A DNA stretch of 64,000 nt from Dietzia lutea (lineage in GTDB: Bacteria > Actinomycetota > Actinomycetes > Mycobacteriales > Mycobacteriaceae): the NCBI RefSeq assembly GCF_003096075.1, contig NZ_CP015449.1, positions 3,710,364 through 3,774,363 on the forward strand, written 5' to 3'. A program made the translations under genes and the position numbers. Positions 32,916 to 41,643 of this stretch are shown in pieces (positions within the stretch are counted from its first letter, which is position 1; every line of letters begins with the position of its first letter). The notes below the pieces were generated by a model, which saw nothing but the letters and a program-made list of their open reading frames with translations, ran no database searches and was not told where the DNA came from.

Positions 32916-33473
32916 GTGACCAGCGTGACCTATTTGCAGCAGACCGACGCGGAACAGCTACTGTCGGCCGATCGCGCAGATCTCACGATCTCCCGCGTCT
33001 TCCCCGCCGAGCCCGCCTTCAATGAGCGGATGTACTGCGAGATCGGCAGCGACTGGAACTGGACCGACCGCCTCGAGTGGACGCAGGGTCGCTGGTCCTC
33101 CTACTGTTCCGACCCGTGCGTCAGCACCGTTCGCGCGAGACTGGGCGACGAGGTCGTCGGTTACGCGGAACTGCGCATGAGTCCCTAGGACGGCGCGGCC
33201 GACGCGGCCACTGCGGGCGGGACCGGGTCCGCCGATGACGGAGTCGACGTGGAGATCGTCTACTTCGGCATCCTGCCCGCCTTCGCTGGCCGCGGCCTGG
33301 GCGGCTGGTTCCTCTCCGAGGTCTGCCGCATCGCCTGGAACGTCCCGGGCTGCCGCCGCGTGTGGCTGCACACGTGCGCCGACGACTCCCCCGCCGCTGT
33401 CCCCAACTACCTCGCCCGCGGGTTCGTCGAATACGGCCGAGCGGACACCGGCTGCGACGCCTGCACTGCGTGA
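32916..33473 (+). pseudogene. GNAT acetyltransferase broken by an in-frame TAG
   Basis: From GTG 32916 the frame reads an acetyltransferase N-terminal half (TDAEQLLSADRADLTISRVF...VVGYAELRMSP) and meets TAG at 33186-33188. The same frame resumes at once with DGAADAATAGG...VEIVYFGILPAFAGRGLGGWFLSEV, which contains the acetyl-CoA loop (GRGLGGWF), and ends EYGRADTGCDACTA at 33473. A single nonsense base change therefore splits one ~185-codon gene. No frameshift is needed. Either a recent pseudogene, a read-through stop, or a sequencing error. Confidence 0.75.
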
Positions 33474-33492
33474 TCCGACGGGCGGGCCCGGT

Positions 33493-33969
33493 TCACGGCT
33501 CGGGAAGCCGACTCAGCGCCCGCCCACTCATCCGCGAGATCAACTTCTCTGCGACCGCCCCGAACGCCTGCAGCTCGTCGTCGTCGAATCCCTCAAACAA
33601 CCACTCGGCGAGACCGACGCGCGCCGTCACCACCTCATCCACGATCCGGCGCGACTTCTCCGTCAGGCTCACCAACCGCACCCGCCGGTCATCCGGCGGC
33701 ATCGTCCGCTCCACGTAACCACTCGCGACCAGGCCGTCCACCAGCGCCGTCACCTGGCGCGGGGAGCAGTCGAGGTACGTCGCCAGCTCCACCTGCTTGC
33801 ACTCACCCTGCAAGCCCAGCACGAACAGCAGCTCCAGGCGCGGCACCGTCAGCCCGTAGTTCGCCGCCGCGCGCTCGATGTGCCCGGCCATCTGCTCGGA
33901 GAGCATCAACGCGCGATCGAGAATCTCCCTCGACGATAGTGCCACCTGTTTATAGTTACCACTATTCAC
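33493..33969 (-). CDS. MarR-family transcriptional regulator, divergent from CYP125
   Basis: A MarR protein with LTVPRLELLFVLGLQGECKQVELATYLDCSPRQVTALVDGLVASGYVERTMPPDDRRVRLVSLTEKSRRIVDE as winged helix. I give GTG 33969 (158 aa, GGGGA 7 nt upstream); GTG 33945 (150 aa, starting MALSSREILD) is equally possible and would leave the ATAGT/ACTAT inverted repeat outside the gene. Probably regulates the P450 and itself. Confidence 0.75.
   Translation of the reverse strand: MNSGNYKQVALSSREILDRALMLSEQMAGHIERAAANYGLTVPRLELLFVLGLQGECKQVELATYLDCSPRQVTALVDGLVASGYVERTMPPDDRRVRLVSLTEKSRRIVDEVVTARVGLAEWLFEGFDDDELQAFGAVAEKLISRMSGRALSRLPEP
33952..33965. promoter_or_regulatory. inverted repeat between MarR and CYP125 genes
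   Basis: ATAGT-TACC-ACTAT is a perfect 5-4-5 inverted repeat in the only AT-rich spot between the divergent genes, with another ATAGT at 33936-33940. It is a candidate MarR operator, about 55 bp upstream of the P450 start. Confidence 0.5.
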
Positions 33970-34018
33970 GGTTTCATCCCCACCGGGGGCCGGTGGGCGA
34001 CCAGTCTCAGGAGACACC

Positions 34019-35263
34019 ATGGACGTGACCATCCCGGCGGGCTTCGACTTCACCGACCCGGACCTGTTCGAAAAGCGACTGCCACACGACGAGTGGCGCC
34101 AGCTCCGGCGGACGCAGCCCATCCACCGCGTGGACAAACGCCCCGGCTCCGACGGGTTCGACGACGACCACTACTGGCTCGTCACCCGGCACGCCGACGT
34201 CAAGGAGATCTCCCGCCTGACCGGCGAGATCTTCTCCGCGGGGGAGAACACGATGATCCCGCGGTTCGCCGAGGGCACGCCGCGCGAGATCATCGAGGCC
34301 CAGCGCGCGATGCTCGTCAACGAGGACGGCGAGATCCACAAGAAGCACCGCCGCATCATCTCCCGCGGCTTCACCCCCCGCGGCGTCGCCGGCATGCGTG
34401 ACGAGCTCGCCGACCGCGCGCGGAAGATCGTCACCGCCGCCGCCGAGAACAACGCCGACGACTTCGTCACCGCCGTGGCCTCCGAGCTGCCGCTGCAGGC
34501 GATCGCCGAACTGCTGGGCGTCCCGCAGGAGGACCGGCACAAGATCTTCGAGTGGTCCAACATCATGACCAGCTACGACGCCGGCGTCGACCCGGACGCG
34601 CCCGCCATCGCCTCCATGGAGCTCATCGGCTACGCCAACGCCATGGCCGAGGACCGGGCGGCCAACCCGCGCGACGACATCGTCACCAAACTCGTCCAGG
34701 CCGACGTCGACGGCGAGCACCTCTCCGCCGACGAGTTCGGTTGGTTCGTGACCCTCCTCGCCGTCGCCGGCAACGAGACCACCCGTAACGCCACCACCCA
34801 CGGCATGGTCGCGATGCTCGAGCACCCCGACCAGTGGGAGCTGTTCAAGCGCGAGCGGCCCGAGACTGCCTACGACGAGATCCTGCGCTGGGCGTCGCCG
34901 ATCACCCAGTTCCAGCGCACCGCCATGGAGGACACCGAGATCGGCGGGGTGTCCATCGCCAAGGGCGACCGGGTGCTGATCTGCTACGGGTCGGCGAACT
35001 TCGACGAGGAGGTCTTCGACGACCCGTTCACGTTCAACATCCTCCGCGACCCGAACCCGCACGTGACCTTCGGCGGCCAGGGCCCGCACTACTGCCTGGG
35101 CGCGAACCTGGCGAAAATGCAGCTCGAGCTGATCTTCAACGCCGTCTCCGACCACCTGCCGGACCTCACCGCGCTCGGCGATCCCAAGCGCCTGCGCTCC
35201 GGGTGGCTCAACGGCCTCACCGAGTGGAGGGTCGACCTGGGCGTGTGCCCCGTGGCGAGCTGA
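34019..35263 (+). CDS. cyp125: cytochrome P450, CYP125-like (steroid side-chain hydroxylase)
   Basis: A 414-residue P450. Heme loop FGGQGPHYCLGANLAK places the thiolate at Cys359; the I-helix reads AVAGNETTRN near residue 250; EILRW is the ExxR helix. Long stretches match what I recall of M. tuberculosis CYP125A1: PGFDFTDP-like start, ISRGFTPR, ELPLQAIA-LLGVPQEDR, HPDQWEL, SANFDEEVF-DPFTFNILR-PNPHV, LRSGWLNG. CYP125 oxidises C26/C27 of cholesterol or cholestenone; CYP142-type is the alternative. The N terminus is ~18 residues shorter. AGGAG precedes ATG. No KstR box is seen here; control may be by the divergent MarR. Confidence 0.82.
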   Translation: MDVTIPAGFDFTDPDLFEKRLPHDEWRQLRRTQPIHRVDKRPGSDGFDDDHYWLVTRHADVKEISRLTGEIFSAGENTMIPRFAEGTPREIIEAQRAMLVNEDGEIHKKHRRIISRGFTPRGVAGMRDELADRARKIVTAAAENNADDFVTAVASELPLQAIAELLGVPQEDRHKIFEWSNIMTSYDAGVDPDAPAIASMELIGYANAMAEDRAANPRDDIVTKLVQADVDGEHLSADEFGWFVTLLAVAGNETTRNATTHGMVAMLEHPDQWELFKRERPETAYDEILRWASPITQFQRTAMEDTEIGGVSIAKGDRVLICYGSANFDEEVFDDPFTFNILRDPNPHVTFGGQGPHYCLGANLAKMQLELIFNAVSDHLPDLTALGDPKRLRSGWLNGLTEWRVDLGVCPVAS

Positions 35264-35317
35264 CCCGCCCGCGGGCGAGGCCTTGACCGCCGCGCCGGAC
35301 CTTCGCCGCCCGCGTGC

Positions 35318-35650
35318 TCAGCCCAGCCACGCCTGTAGCAACATGTACGTCCCCGTGCCCAGCACGATGCTCGCGGCGGCGCGCCGGAACGCCAGGTGCA
35401 CGCCCAAGGTGAGCGCGAGCGCGACGGTCGCCGGCACCCACGAGCCGAGCGCGGTGGTGGTGTCGCGCAGGGTGTAGACCACCAGGACCACCATCACGCC
35501 GGCCGGCATGGTGCGGCCGAGATAGCGGACGACGCCCGAGTCGCGAAGGCGGGTGAGCGCGACAAACGGGGCGGCCCGCAGCGCCACGGTGACCAGGAAC
35601 ATCACGCCCAGACCGGCGAGCAGGTAGGCGGTCCCGGGGACCGCGCTCAC
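35318..35650 (-). CDS. azlD: AzlD family branched-chain amino acid export subunit
   Basis: A 110-residue protein with three to four helices: LLAGLGVMFLVTVALRAAPFVAL, RTMPAGVMVVLVVYTLRD and WVPATVALALTLGVHLAFRRAAASIVLGTGTYMLL. RAAPF and MPAGVMVVLVVY are typical of AzlD. Its start overlaps the AzlC stop (35647-35650), forming the usual two-subunit exporter operon for branched-chain amino acids. Confidence 0.85.
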   Translation of the reverse strand: MSAVPGTAYLLAGLGVMFLVTVALRAAPFVALTRLRDSGVVRYLGRTMPAGVMVVLVVYTLRDTTTALGSWVPATVALALTLGVHLAFRRAAASIVLGTGTYMLLQAWLG

Positions 35651-36399
35651 CCGACATCACTCCCGGGCCGGTTCGTCCGCCCGGGCCGCTCCGCCCGCCC
35701 GGTTCGCTGCAGCCACGCGTACCGCACCAACAGCACACCGACAAACCCGCACAGGCCCACGATGAGCATCTGGTCGGGGGCCACCACGGCGGCGATCAGC
35801 CCGCACACGAGGCCGATCACCGGCGCGGGCAGGTCGCCGGACGACCGCCACGCGTCCACGGCCAGGACGGCGAACAACGCGGTCAGCGCGAACTGCAACC
35901 CGTCCAGCCCCTCGGGCAGGGCGGTGCCGACGAGCGCACCGATCACGCCCGGGATCACCCACAGAGATTGGCAGGTGATCGCGATGGTCAGCGTCCGCGG
36001 ACCGGTCATCTCCGCGCGCCGCTTGGTGGCGGTGATCGCGTAGACCTCGTCGGTGAGCGCGTACACGGCGTACAGGCGCCCGAGGCGTGAACGGATGGCC
36101 TCGAGCGGGAAGCTCAGGCCGTAGAACACGTGGCGGAAGTTCACCAGGAACGCCGCGGCGGCCAGCGAGTACAGGGGAGTGACGGCAGTGAGCAGGCCGA
36201 TCGCCAGGAACTCCATCGACCCGGCGTAGATCACCAGAGAGAACACCGGTGCCCACCACCAGTCGAACCCCGCCTGAGTCATCAGCACCCCGAACGCCAG
36301 CCCGAGTGGCACCAGCCCCAACCCGACGGTCGAGCAGTCGGCCAGACCCTTGCGGATCTCTGCGCGGATCTCCGCGCTGGTGGAGGGGCTGGTCGACAC
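35647..36399 (-). CDS. azlC: AzlC family branched-chain amino acid exporter large subunit
   Basis: A 250-residue protein with AzlC signatures: PLGLAFGVLMTQAGFDWWWAPVFSLVIYAGSMEFLAIGLL, AFLVNFRHVFYGLS and YALTDEVYAI. Seven or so membrane helices. GTG 36399 begins the frame at MSTSPSTSAEIRAEIRKG, where family similarity starts; no strong ribosome site is visible. Divergent from the VOC gene at 36484. Confidence 0.85.
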   Translation of the reverse strand: MSTSPSTSAEIRAEIRKGLADCSTVGLGLVPLGLAFGVLMTQAGFDWWWAPVFSLVIYAGSMEFLAIGLLTAVTPLYSLAAAAFLVNFRHVFYGLSFPLEAIRSRLGRLYAVYALTDEVYAITATKRRAEMTGPRTLTIAITCQSLWVIPGVIGALVGTALPEGLDGLQFALTALFAVLAVDAWRSSGDLPAPVIGLVCGLIAAVVAPDQMLIVGLCGFVGVLLVRYAWLQRTGRAERPGRTNRPGSDVG

Positions 36400-36483
36400 G
36401 CCGGGCAGTCTATCCAGCCACGATTTCGCATCACCCCCGACAGAGGCCTTCCGCTGCCCGGCCGGCGGGTGCAGACTCGACGC

Positions 36484-36903
36484 ATGGACGCACATCAGAC
36501 GGGCGCCGTGCCCGCGCCGACGGTGTGGCACTGCTTCCGATGCTCCGACGCCCGGACGGTGATCGACTGGCTGGTCGCGACCCTGGGGTTCGTGGAGACG
36601 GCGTGCTACGCCGAGGACGGCGTGGTGACCCACGCGGAGCTCCTGTGGCCCGAGGGCGGAGGCGTGATGCTGGGCGAGGGCGGGCGCGGGGCGGACGACC
36701 CGCACGCCTCGCCACCCGGCGCCGGTCTGGCCTACGTCGTGACCGCCGACTCGGAGCAGGTATACCGCAGGGCCGTGGACGCCGGGGCCGAGGTGGTGCT
36801 GGCGTTGCAGGACACCGACTACGGGGATCGCACCTTCTCCGTGCGGGACCCGGAGGGCAACGTGTGGTCGGTGGGGCAGTACCGGGGCGCGCCCCTGCCC
36901 TGA
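36484..36903 (+). CDS. VOC (glyoxalase/bleomycin-resistance) family protein
   Basis: A 139-residue protein with two beta-alpha-beta-beta-beta motifs: VWHCFRCSDARTVIDWLVATLGFVETACY and LAYVVTADSEQVYRRAVDAGAEVVLALQDTDYGDRTFSVRDPEGNVWSVGQY. The second ends in the common DPEGNxW. Metal-ligand positions are partly filled (Glu, His), and the activity is not predictable. The N-terminal tail of ~10 residues is extra. Confidence 0.8.
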   Translation: MDAHQTGAVPAPTVWHCFRCSDARTVIDWLVATLGFVETACYAEDGVVTHAELLWPEGGGVMLGEGGRGADDPHASPPGAGLAYVVTADSEQVYRRAVDAGAEVVLALQDTDYGDRTFSVRDPEGNVWSVGQYRGAPLP

Positions 36904-36922
36904 CGATCGCGCGGTGCGGCGG

Positions 36923-38161
36923 TCAGGCCCGTCGCTGGTCGGCGGTGGGCACGAGCGGGATCGCCAGCGCCGCGATCACGGCCGCGCCGGCGAACACCGG
37001 CCAGTAGCCGATCGCGTCGATCACCGCGGCGACCAGGGGAGTGGACGCCGAGATCGCCACGAACTGGGTGGTGTTCTGCACCCCGAGCGCGCGGCCGCTC
37101 CAGCGGGGCCCGGCGAACTCGGCGACAGCGGTGAACGCCAGGCCGTTGTCGGACACCGAGAGCACGGTGGCGATCACGCCGAGCGTCACGGCGATGACCC
37201 CGGGCGCGCCCAGTGCTTCCGCCACCGCCAGCGCGGCCAGGCCGGCGGTCACCGAGATCGCCACGCCGCGAATGGGTGTCATGCGGGACCCCACCCGGTC
37301 CGAGACCGCGCCCGCCACGATCCGCGCGACCGCGCCGAGCACCTGACTCACCGTCACCACGACGCCTGCGGACACCGCCGACCAACCGTGCCCCAGCACG
37401 AGCCACGTCAGCAGGAACGCCTGAAGCATGCCCTGCGGCAGCACGAGCAGCACCGAGACGCCGTGGACGCGGTACAGGTAGTCGGACCCGCGGTACGGTG
37501 AGCCGTCGGTCGCCGCCTCACCGCCCGCGCGGCTCACCGCCTCGCCGCCCGCGTCGGGCGTGGCCTCGGGTGGGGGCGGATCGGTGACGACGACGAGGGC
37601 CGCCACCGCCGAGACAACGGCCATCGCCAGGGGGAGCGCGAACGCCGCGCCCAGACCATACGACTGCGCGAGCAGCGGCATGGTCATCGCCGCGACCGCG
37701 GATCCGGCCGGCTGCGACATCTGGCGGACGCCCATGGCGAGCCCGCGGCGGTGCGCGGGGAACCAGCTCACGACCAGTCGCCCGCTCGCCGAGTTACCCG
37801 AGGCGGTGAAGGCACCCGTGACCAGCAGCAACACCGCCAGCAACGCGAACGAGTCCACGAAGAGCGCCGCGGTGAGGGTGACGGCGGCACCGGCCGACCC
37901 GGCGACCAGGACGACCTTCTCCCCGGCACGGTCGACCAGCCAGCCCCACGCGATCAACGCCGCGGCCATGCCGACCAGCGGCATCGCGACCAGGACCCCG
38001 CCCTGCGGGAGGGACAGTCCCATGACGCTCGTGAGATGGGGGAGCAGGAAGCCGACACCGATCACGAACGCCGATCCGGACGCGGCGACGAACGTGGCCA
38101 CGGCCAGCACCAGCCAATGCCGGGCCGTCACTGTCGTCGACTCACCGTCTACCGTCTCCAC
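36923..38161 (-). CDS. MFS transporter
   Basis: A 412-residue, 12-helix transporter. Motif A appears as GWLVDRAGEKVVLV and, in the second half, as GAVSDRVGSRMTPI. The loop between the halves is Pro/Gly/Ala-rich (PPPPEATPDAGGEAVSRAGG). The GMGVRQM-like segment GLAMGVRQMSQPAGSA suggests the CynX/nitrate-like or oxalate/formate-like branches, but the substrate is not evident. Convergent with the VOC gene (20 bp). Confidence 0.8.
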   Translation of the reverse strand: METVDGESTTVTARHWLVLAVATFVAASGSAFVIGVGFLLPHLTSVMGLSLPQGGVLVAMPLVGMAAALIAWGWLVDRAGEKVVLVAGSAGAAVTLTAALFVDSFALLAVLLLVTGAFTASGNSASGRLVVSWFPAHRRGLAMGVRQMSQPAGSAVAAMTMPLLAQSYGLGAAFALPLAMAVVSAVAALVVVTDPPPPEATPDAGGEAVSRAGGEAATDGSPYRGSDYLYRVHGVSVLLVLPQGMLQAFLLTWLVLGHGWSAVSAGVVVTVSQVLGAVARIVAGAVSDRVGSRMTPIRGVAISVTAGLAALAVAEALGAPGVIAVTLGVIATVLSVSDNGLAFTAVAEFAGPRWSGRALGVQNTTQFVAISASTPLVAAVIDAIGYWPVFAGAAVIAALAIPLVPTADQRRA

Positions 38162-38235
38162 CTGCAGGAGCTTATGGCACTGACCAGAATACGAAAACGC
38201 TATCCCATATCATGAGACAGCAGGAGGTGACTGAG

Positions 38236-38868
38236 TCAGTTGAGGTCGCCGTCCTGCATGTACGTGGCGTACAGGGGCAGGGGCATCTCCTGTCGGCGCA
38301 GCACCGCGCCCCACACGTCGACGCGGGCGGGCGCGAGCAGGTCGCTGGGCAGGCTGGGCGCGACGTACCAGTCGCCGCGGTCGAGCTCGTCCTGCAGCTG
38401 ACCGGGCGCCCAGCCGGTGTACCCGACGAACACCCGCATGCCGTCGATGTGCTCGCGCAGGAGGTCGGGGTCGCTGTCCAGGTCCACGACGTGCACGCGG
38501 CCCTCGATCTGCTGGAGCCCGCTGAACCGATGGCCGTCGACGCCGGCGCTCAGCACGACCAGGGCGATGCCGGTGTCGGGCTTGACGGGCCCTCCGATGT
38601 GGAACACGGACGGGGGAGCGCACAGCTCGGACCAGGCGGGCAAAATCTCCTCGACATCGGTCTCGCTGCGTCGGGTGATCACCACGCCCAGCGACCCGGA
38701 ATGGTCGTGTTCGATCACGTAGATGATCGCGCGCCGGAAATTCGGGTCGGGCATGTCGGGCGCGGCGATGAGCAGTGAACCGGCGACGGGATCCCGCTTG
38801 TCCATGGCGTCGTAGAGGCGGTCGCCGAACAGGCCTCCGCCGCTCAGATCATCCGGTCCCGTGTCCAT
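38236..38868 (-). CDS. YqgE/AlgH family protein
   Basis: A 210-residue protein with the UPF0301 signature: AGSLLIAAPDMPDPNFRRAIIYVIEHDHSGSLGVVITR, then FHIGGPV, and late FVGYTGWAPGQLQDELDRGDWYV. The family function is not settled. ATG 38868 (MDTGPDDLSGG) was chosen because similarity begins just after it; no good ribosome site is present. A TGACTGAGTCA palindrome overlaps its stop codon. Confidence 0.88.
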   Translation of the reverse strand: MDTGPDDLSGGGLFGDRLYDAMDKRDPVAGSLLIAAPDMPDPNFRRAIIYVIEHDHSGSLGVVITRRSETDVEEILPAWSELCAPPSVFHIGGPVKPDTGIALVVLSAGVDGHRFSGLQQIEGRVHVVDLDSDPDLLREHIDGMRVFVGYTGWAPGQLQDELDRGDWYVAPSLPSDLLAPARVDVWGAVLRRQEMPLPLYATYMQDGDLN

Positions 38869-38971
38869 GTATCCATGATGCCCCCGTCGCCGCCGGGCCA
38901 CACGCGCGTCCCCTCGATCGGGTCTCGCCGCGGTGGTCGGTGGCCCGGCCGCGAGCGCTACCGTGACTCCC

Positions 38972-40357
38972 GTGACCTCACCGCCCACCGATCCGGCCGT
39001 TCCCACACGGGGCCGCCTGACCGCCGCCCTGCGCGAGTCCGATGGTCTGGGTCGGCTGTCGACGGCACGGTTGGCGGCGTTGCTCAGCGAGGGCATCCAT
39101 CAGGCCGCCCTGGGCGGGATCGTGTTGTTCAGCCCCGAGTCGGGCACCACTCCGGCGGCGATCGTGGGCGGGTTCGCGGTGATGCTGCTGCCCTATTCAA
39201 TTGTCGGGCCCTTCGCCGCAGCCGCGCTGGACCGGTGGGACCGCCGGGTCGTGGTGGCCGTCGCCGCCCTGGTGCGGACCCTGGCGATCGTGGCGACCAT
39301 CGCGCTCATCGCCGCCGGTGCCGTCCACTCGGGCGCGGGTCTGGCGGTGTTGTTCGCGCTGTCCCTCGTGGCGATCGGTCTGGGCAGACTCATCAACACC
39401 GGGATGACCGCGGCCATGCCCAAGGTGGTCCCGGACCGGCTCCTCGCCGCCACCAACTCGGTGCTGGTCACGGTCGGTTCGGTCATCACCGCGGTGGGCG
39501 CGGTCGCGGCGTTCGCGGTGCTCGCCGTCCTGGGCGCGGGCGACGCCGCGGTCTCGTGGACCCTCGTGCCGTCCGTGGTCACCGCGCTGGCGGGGGTGTG
39601 GGCGGTCCTCGCCCTGCCGCCGCGCCACCTGGGACCCGACGACGACGACCTCCTCTCCCACCCGGACGAGGCCGTCACCCGCCGTGCCGCCCGGGCGTTC
39701 GCCGGGGGATTGGCCGAGGGCGTCCGGGCCGCACGTTCCTCGGCCCTGGTGCGGGTGTCCTTGACCGGCGTCACGCTCGGGCGGGCCGCGTTCGGGATCA
39801 CGACGATGCTGGCGATCCTGCTCCTGCGCGATGCCGAGTCCGGCGGGTCGGGCGGCCCGGTCGTCGCCGGGATGGGCGGATTCGGCTTGATGTCGGCGGC
39901 CGTGGCCGCGGGCATGGGTCTGGCCGCGGTCGTCACCCCGTGGGCCATCGCCCGAGCCCAACGCGTCCTCGTCGTGGCCGCCGGGGCGGCTGCATCCGCG
40001 GTCGCCCAGGTCGTCGTCGGACCGACCCTCGACCCGACGGCCCTGGTGGTGGGCGCGGTGGCGATCGGTCTGGGGGCGCAGGTGGTCAAGCTCGTCGCCG
40101 ACAACGCCATGCAGACCGATGTCCCCGATGCGCGCCGTGGCGGCGTGTTCGCCCTCCAGGACGCGCTGTTCAACTCGGCATTCGTCGTGGGCATGCTCGT
40201 GGTGCTGCCGCTCGTGCCCGCGGACGGCCGGTCGGTGTCGCTGATGCTGGTCCCGGCGGTGCTGTACGCCGCCGCGGCCGTGATCGCGGTGGTGGTGGGC
40301 ACGCGCTCACGAGCCCAGACTGAGCGAGCCCGCGGCGATCGAACCGCCGCCCACTGA
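38972..40357 (+). CDS. MFS-like membrane transporter
   Basis: A 461-residue protein with about 12 hydrophobic helices, for example AIVGGFAVMLLPYSIVGPFAAAALDRWDRR (a degenerate motif A, DRWDRR) and VVAGMGGFGLMSAAVAAGMGLAAVV. It resembles MFS drug/lysophospholipid-type carriers distantly; substrate unknown. GTG 38972 is taken as start because a -10-like TACCGT (38959-38964) lies 7 bases before it; GTG 38963 is an alternative. The 3' end overlaps the DUF6802-like gene by 51 bp. Confidence 0.7.
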   Translation: MTSPPTDPAVPTRGRLTAALRESDGLGRLSTARLAALLSEGIHQAALGGIVLFSPESGTTPAAIVGGFAVMLLPYSIVGPFAAAALDRWDRRVVVAVAALVRTLAIVATIALIAAGAVHSGAGLAVLFALSLVAIGLGRLINTGMTAAMPKVVPDRLLAATNSVLVTVGSVITAVGAVAAFAVLAVLGAGDAAVSWTLVPSVVTALAGVWAVLALPPRHLGPDDDDLLSHPDEAVTRRAARAFAGGLAEGVRAARSSALVRVSLTGVTLGRAAFGITTMLAILLLRDAESGGSGGPVVAGMGGFGLMSAAVAAGMGLAAVVTPWAIARAQRVLVVAAGAAASAVAQVVVGPTLDPTALVVGAVAIGLGAQVVKLVADNAMQTDVPDARRGGVFALQDALFNSAFVVGMLVVLPLVPADGRSVSLMLVPAVLYAAAAVIAVVVGTRSRAQTERARGDRTAAH

Positions 40358-41512
40358 ACCCCCACCGACCGAGCCCGCGCCGACCGAGCCACCACCGACG
40401 CTGCCTGCTCCGATCGAGCCCGCGCCAACGCTCCCCGCGCCGACTGAGCCGCCGGCCGCGGAGCCGCCACCGACGCTGCCCGCGCCGACCGACCCGGTCG
40501 CAGCGGACCCTGCGGCCGCCGATCCCACCCCGGCCGAACCCGCGGCCGCGGAGCCGACTCCGAGCGCGCCCGCGTCGATGACCCCGACGTCCACCGAGCC
40601 GGCCACCGACCCCGCGTCGACGTGCGGCAGCTCGACATGCGGGAGCTCAATGGTGGGGAGCTCGATGTGGGGCGGTTCGAAGTGCGGCAGTTCGATGCGC
40701 GGGGGCTCGAACGGCAGGGCGGTGTCGAGGCGACCGTTGCCGTCGACGTCCGCGACCGACAGCCACCCGCCACCCGTGTCGACCGTGATCGACCCGTCCT
40801 CCTCGACGACCGGGGCCGCGGGCTCAGGGACCGTGCCACCCTGAACCGGCGGGGACGGGGCCGGGGTGGGTTCGGTGACCGGGGGAGTCGACCATCTGGA
40901 CGAGTCCGCCGCCGCGGCGGAGCCGTGGTGGATCGCACCGATCGCATCGGACAGCAGCGAGCCCCAGTCCGGCAGCGCCCCCAGGGACCGGGTACCGGCG
41001 GCGATCGCGTCCGACCCTGCGGCCAGTGCACCGTCGACGAGACCGCCCGATCCGTGTACCCCGGCGGCGATCGAGCCGGCCGCCAGGGACCCGGCGCCGA
41101 CGGAGCCGAGACCCACCGATCCCGCGCCCACCGAGCCCCCGCCGACCGAGCCCGCTCCCACAGAGCCACCGCCGACGCTGCCTGCGCCGACCGAGCCTGC
41201 GCCCACGGATCCGGCGCCCGCGGCCCCCGCGCCGAGAGAACCCGCCGCGAGCGCCCCCACGCCACCCGCGTGGACGTTCCACACCCCGCGATTGCCGTCG
41301 TCGGCGTAGGCGACCTGGCCGGCGGCGCCGACGTCGGTCACGACACGGTCCGCGGTGCCGTCGAAATCCGAGTCCCAGAGGGCGTCGTCGGCGTACCCGT
41401 CGCCGTCGAAGTCCAGCCACAGCGCGTCCGGCGCGCCGATTCCGAGGGTGAGATCGGGCTCGCCCTGCCACTGCGTCGGCTCACCGACGCCGTCTCCGAA
41501 GAAGTAGTCCAT
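40307..41512 (-). CDS. DUF6802-like protein with long GSVGAGSVG repeats
   Basis: A 401-residue protein. Residues 1-80 (MDYFFGDGVGEPTQW...LWLDFDGDGYADDALWDSDFDGTADRVVTD) carry two DxDxDG-type calcium-loop-like motifs and match what I recall as DUF6802. Two blocks of degenerate pentapeptides G-S-[VIL]-[GA]-[AG] follow (residues ~95-165 and ~325-401), separated by a Pro/Thr-rich linker and a second DVDGNGRLD loop with alternating IELPHFEPPHIELP. No signal peptide. ATG 41512 starts the domain; the frame continues upstream without support. Confidence 0.7.
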   Translation of the reverse strand: MDYFFGDGVGEPTQWQGEPDLTLGIGAPDALWLDFDGDGYADDALWDSDFDGTADRVVTDVGAAGQVAYADDGNRGVWNVHAGGVGALAAGSLGAGAAGAGSVGAGSVGAGSVGGGSVGAGSVGGGSVGAGSVGLGSVGAGSLAAGSIAAGVHGSGGLVDGALAAGSDAIAAGTRSLGALPDWGSLLSDAIGAIHHGSAAAADSSRWSTPPVTEPTPAPSPPVQGGTVPEPAAPVVEEDGSITVDTGGGWLSVADVDGNGRLDTALPFEPPRIELPHFEPPHIELPTIELPHVELPHVDAGSVAGSVDVGVIDAGALGVGSAAAGSAGVGSAAAGSAATGSVGAGSVGGGSAAGGSVGAGSVGAGSIGAGSVGGGSVGAGSVGGGSVGGGSIAAGSLSLGS

Positions 41513-41643
41513 GCGCCGATCGTGTCGCGCGTGAACCGGACCGACCAGTGCCGCCGGCCGATCTGTGGAGAGTGCTCGGAGTTGTCCACAGACCTTCTTG
41601 AGCCCTTGACGCCTTCCCGCCGGACAGATCGGAGGAGGTGCGG

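Noticed and set aside
34019..34048. Apparent third copy of the dispersed element (GGACGTGACCATC) at the P450 start
   Set aside because: Only 13 bases match, and they are the first codons of the P450, shared with the family at protein level; no hairpin follows.
38228..38238. TGACTGAGTCA palindrome at the yqgE stop codon as an operator
   Set aside because: Only 11 bp, overlaps the stop codon and lies between two gene ends with no promoter to regulate.
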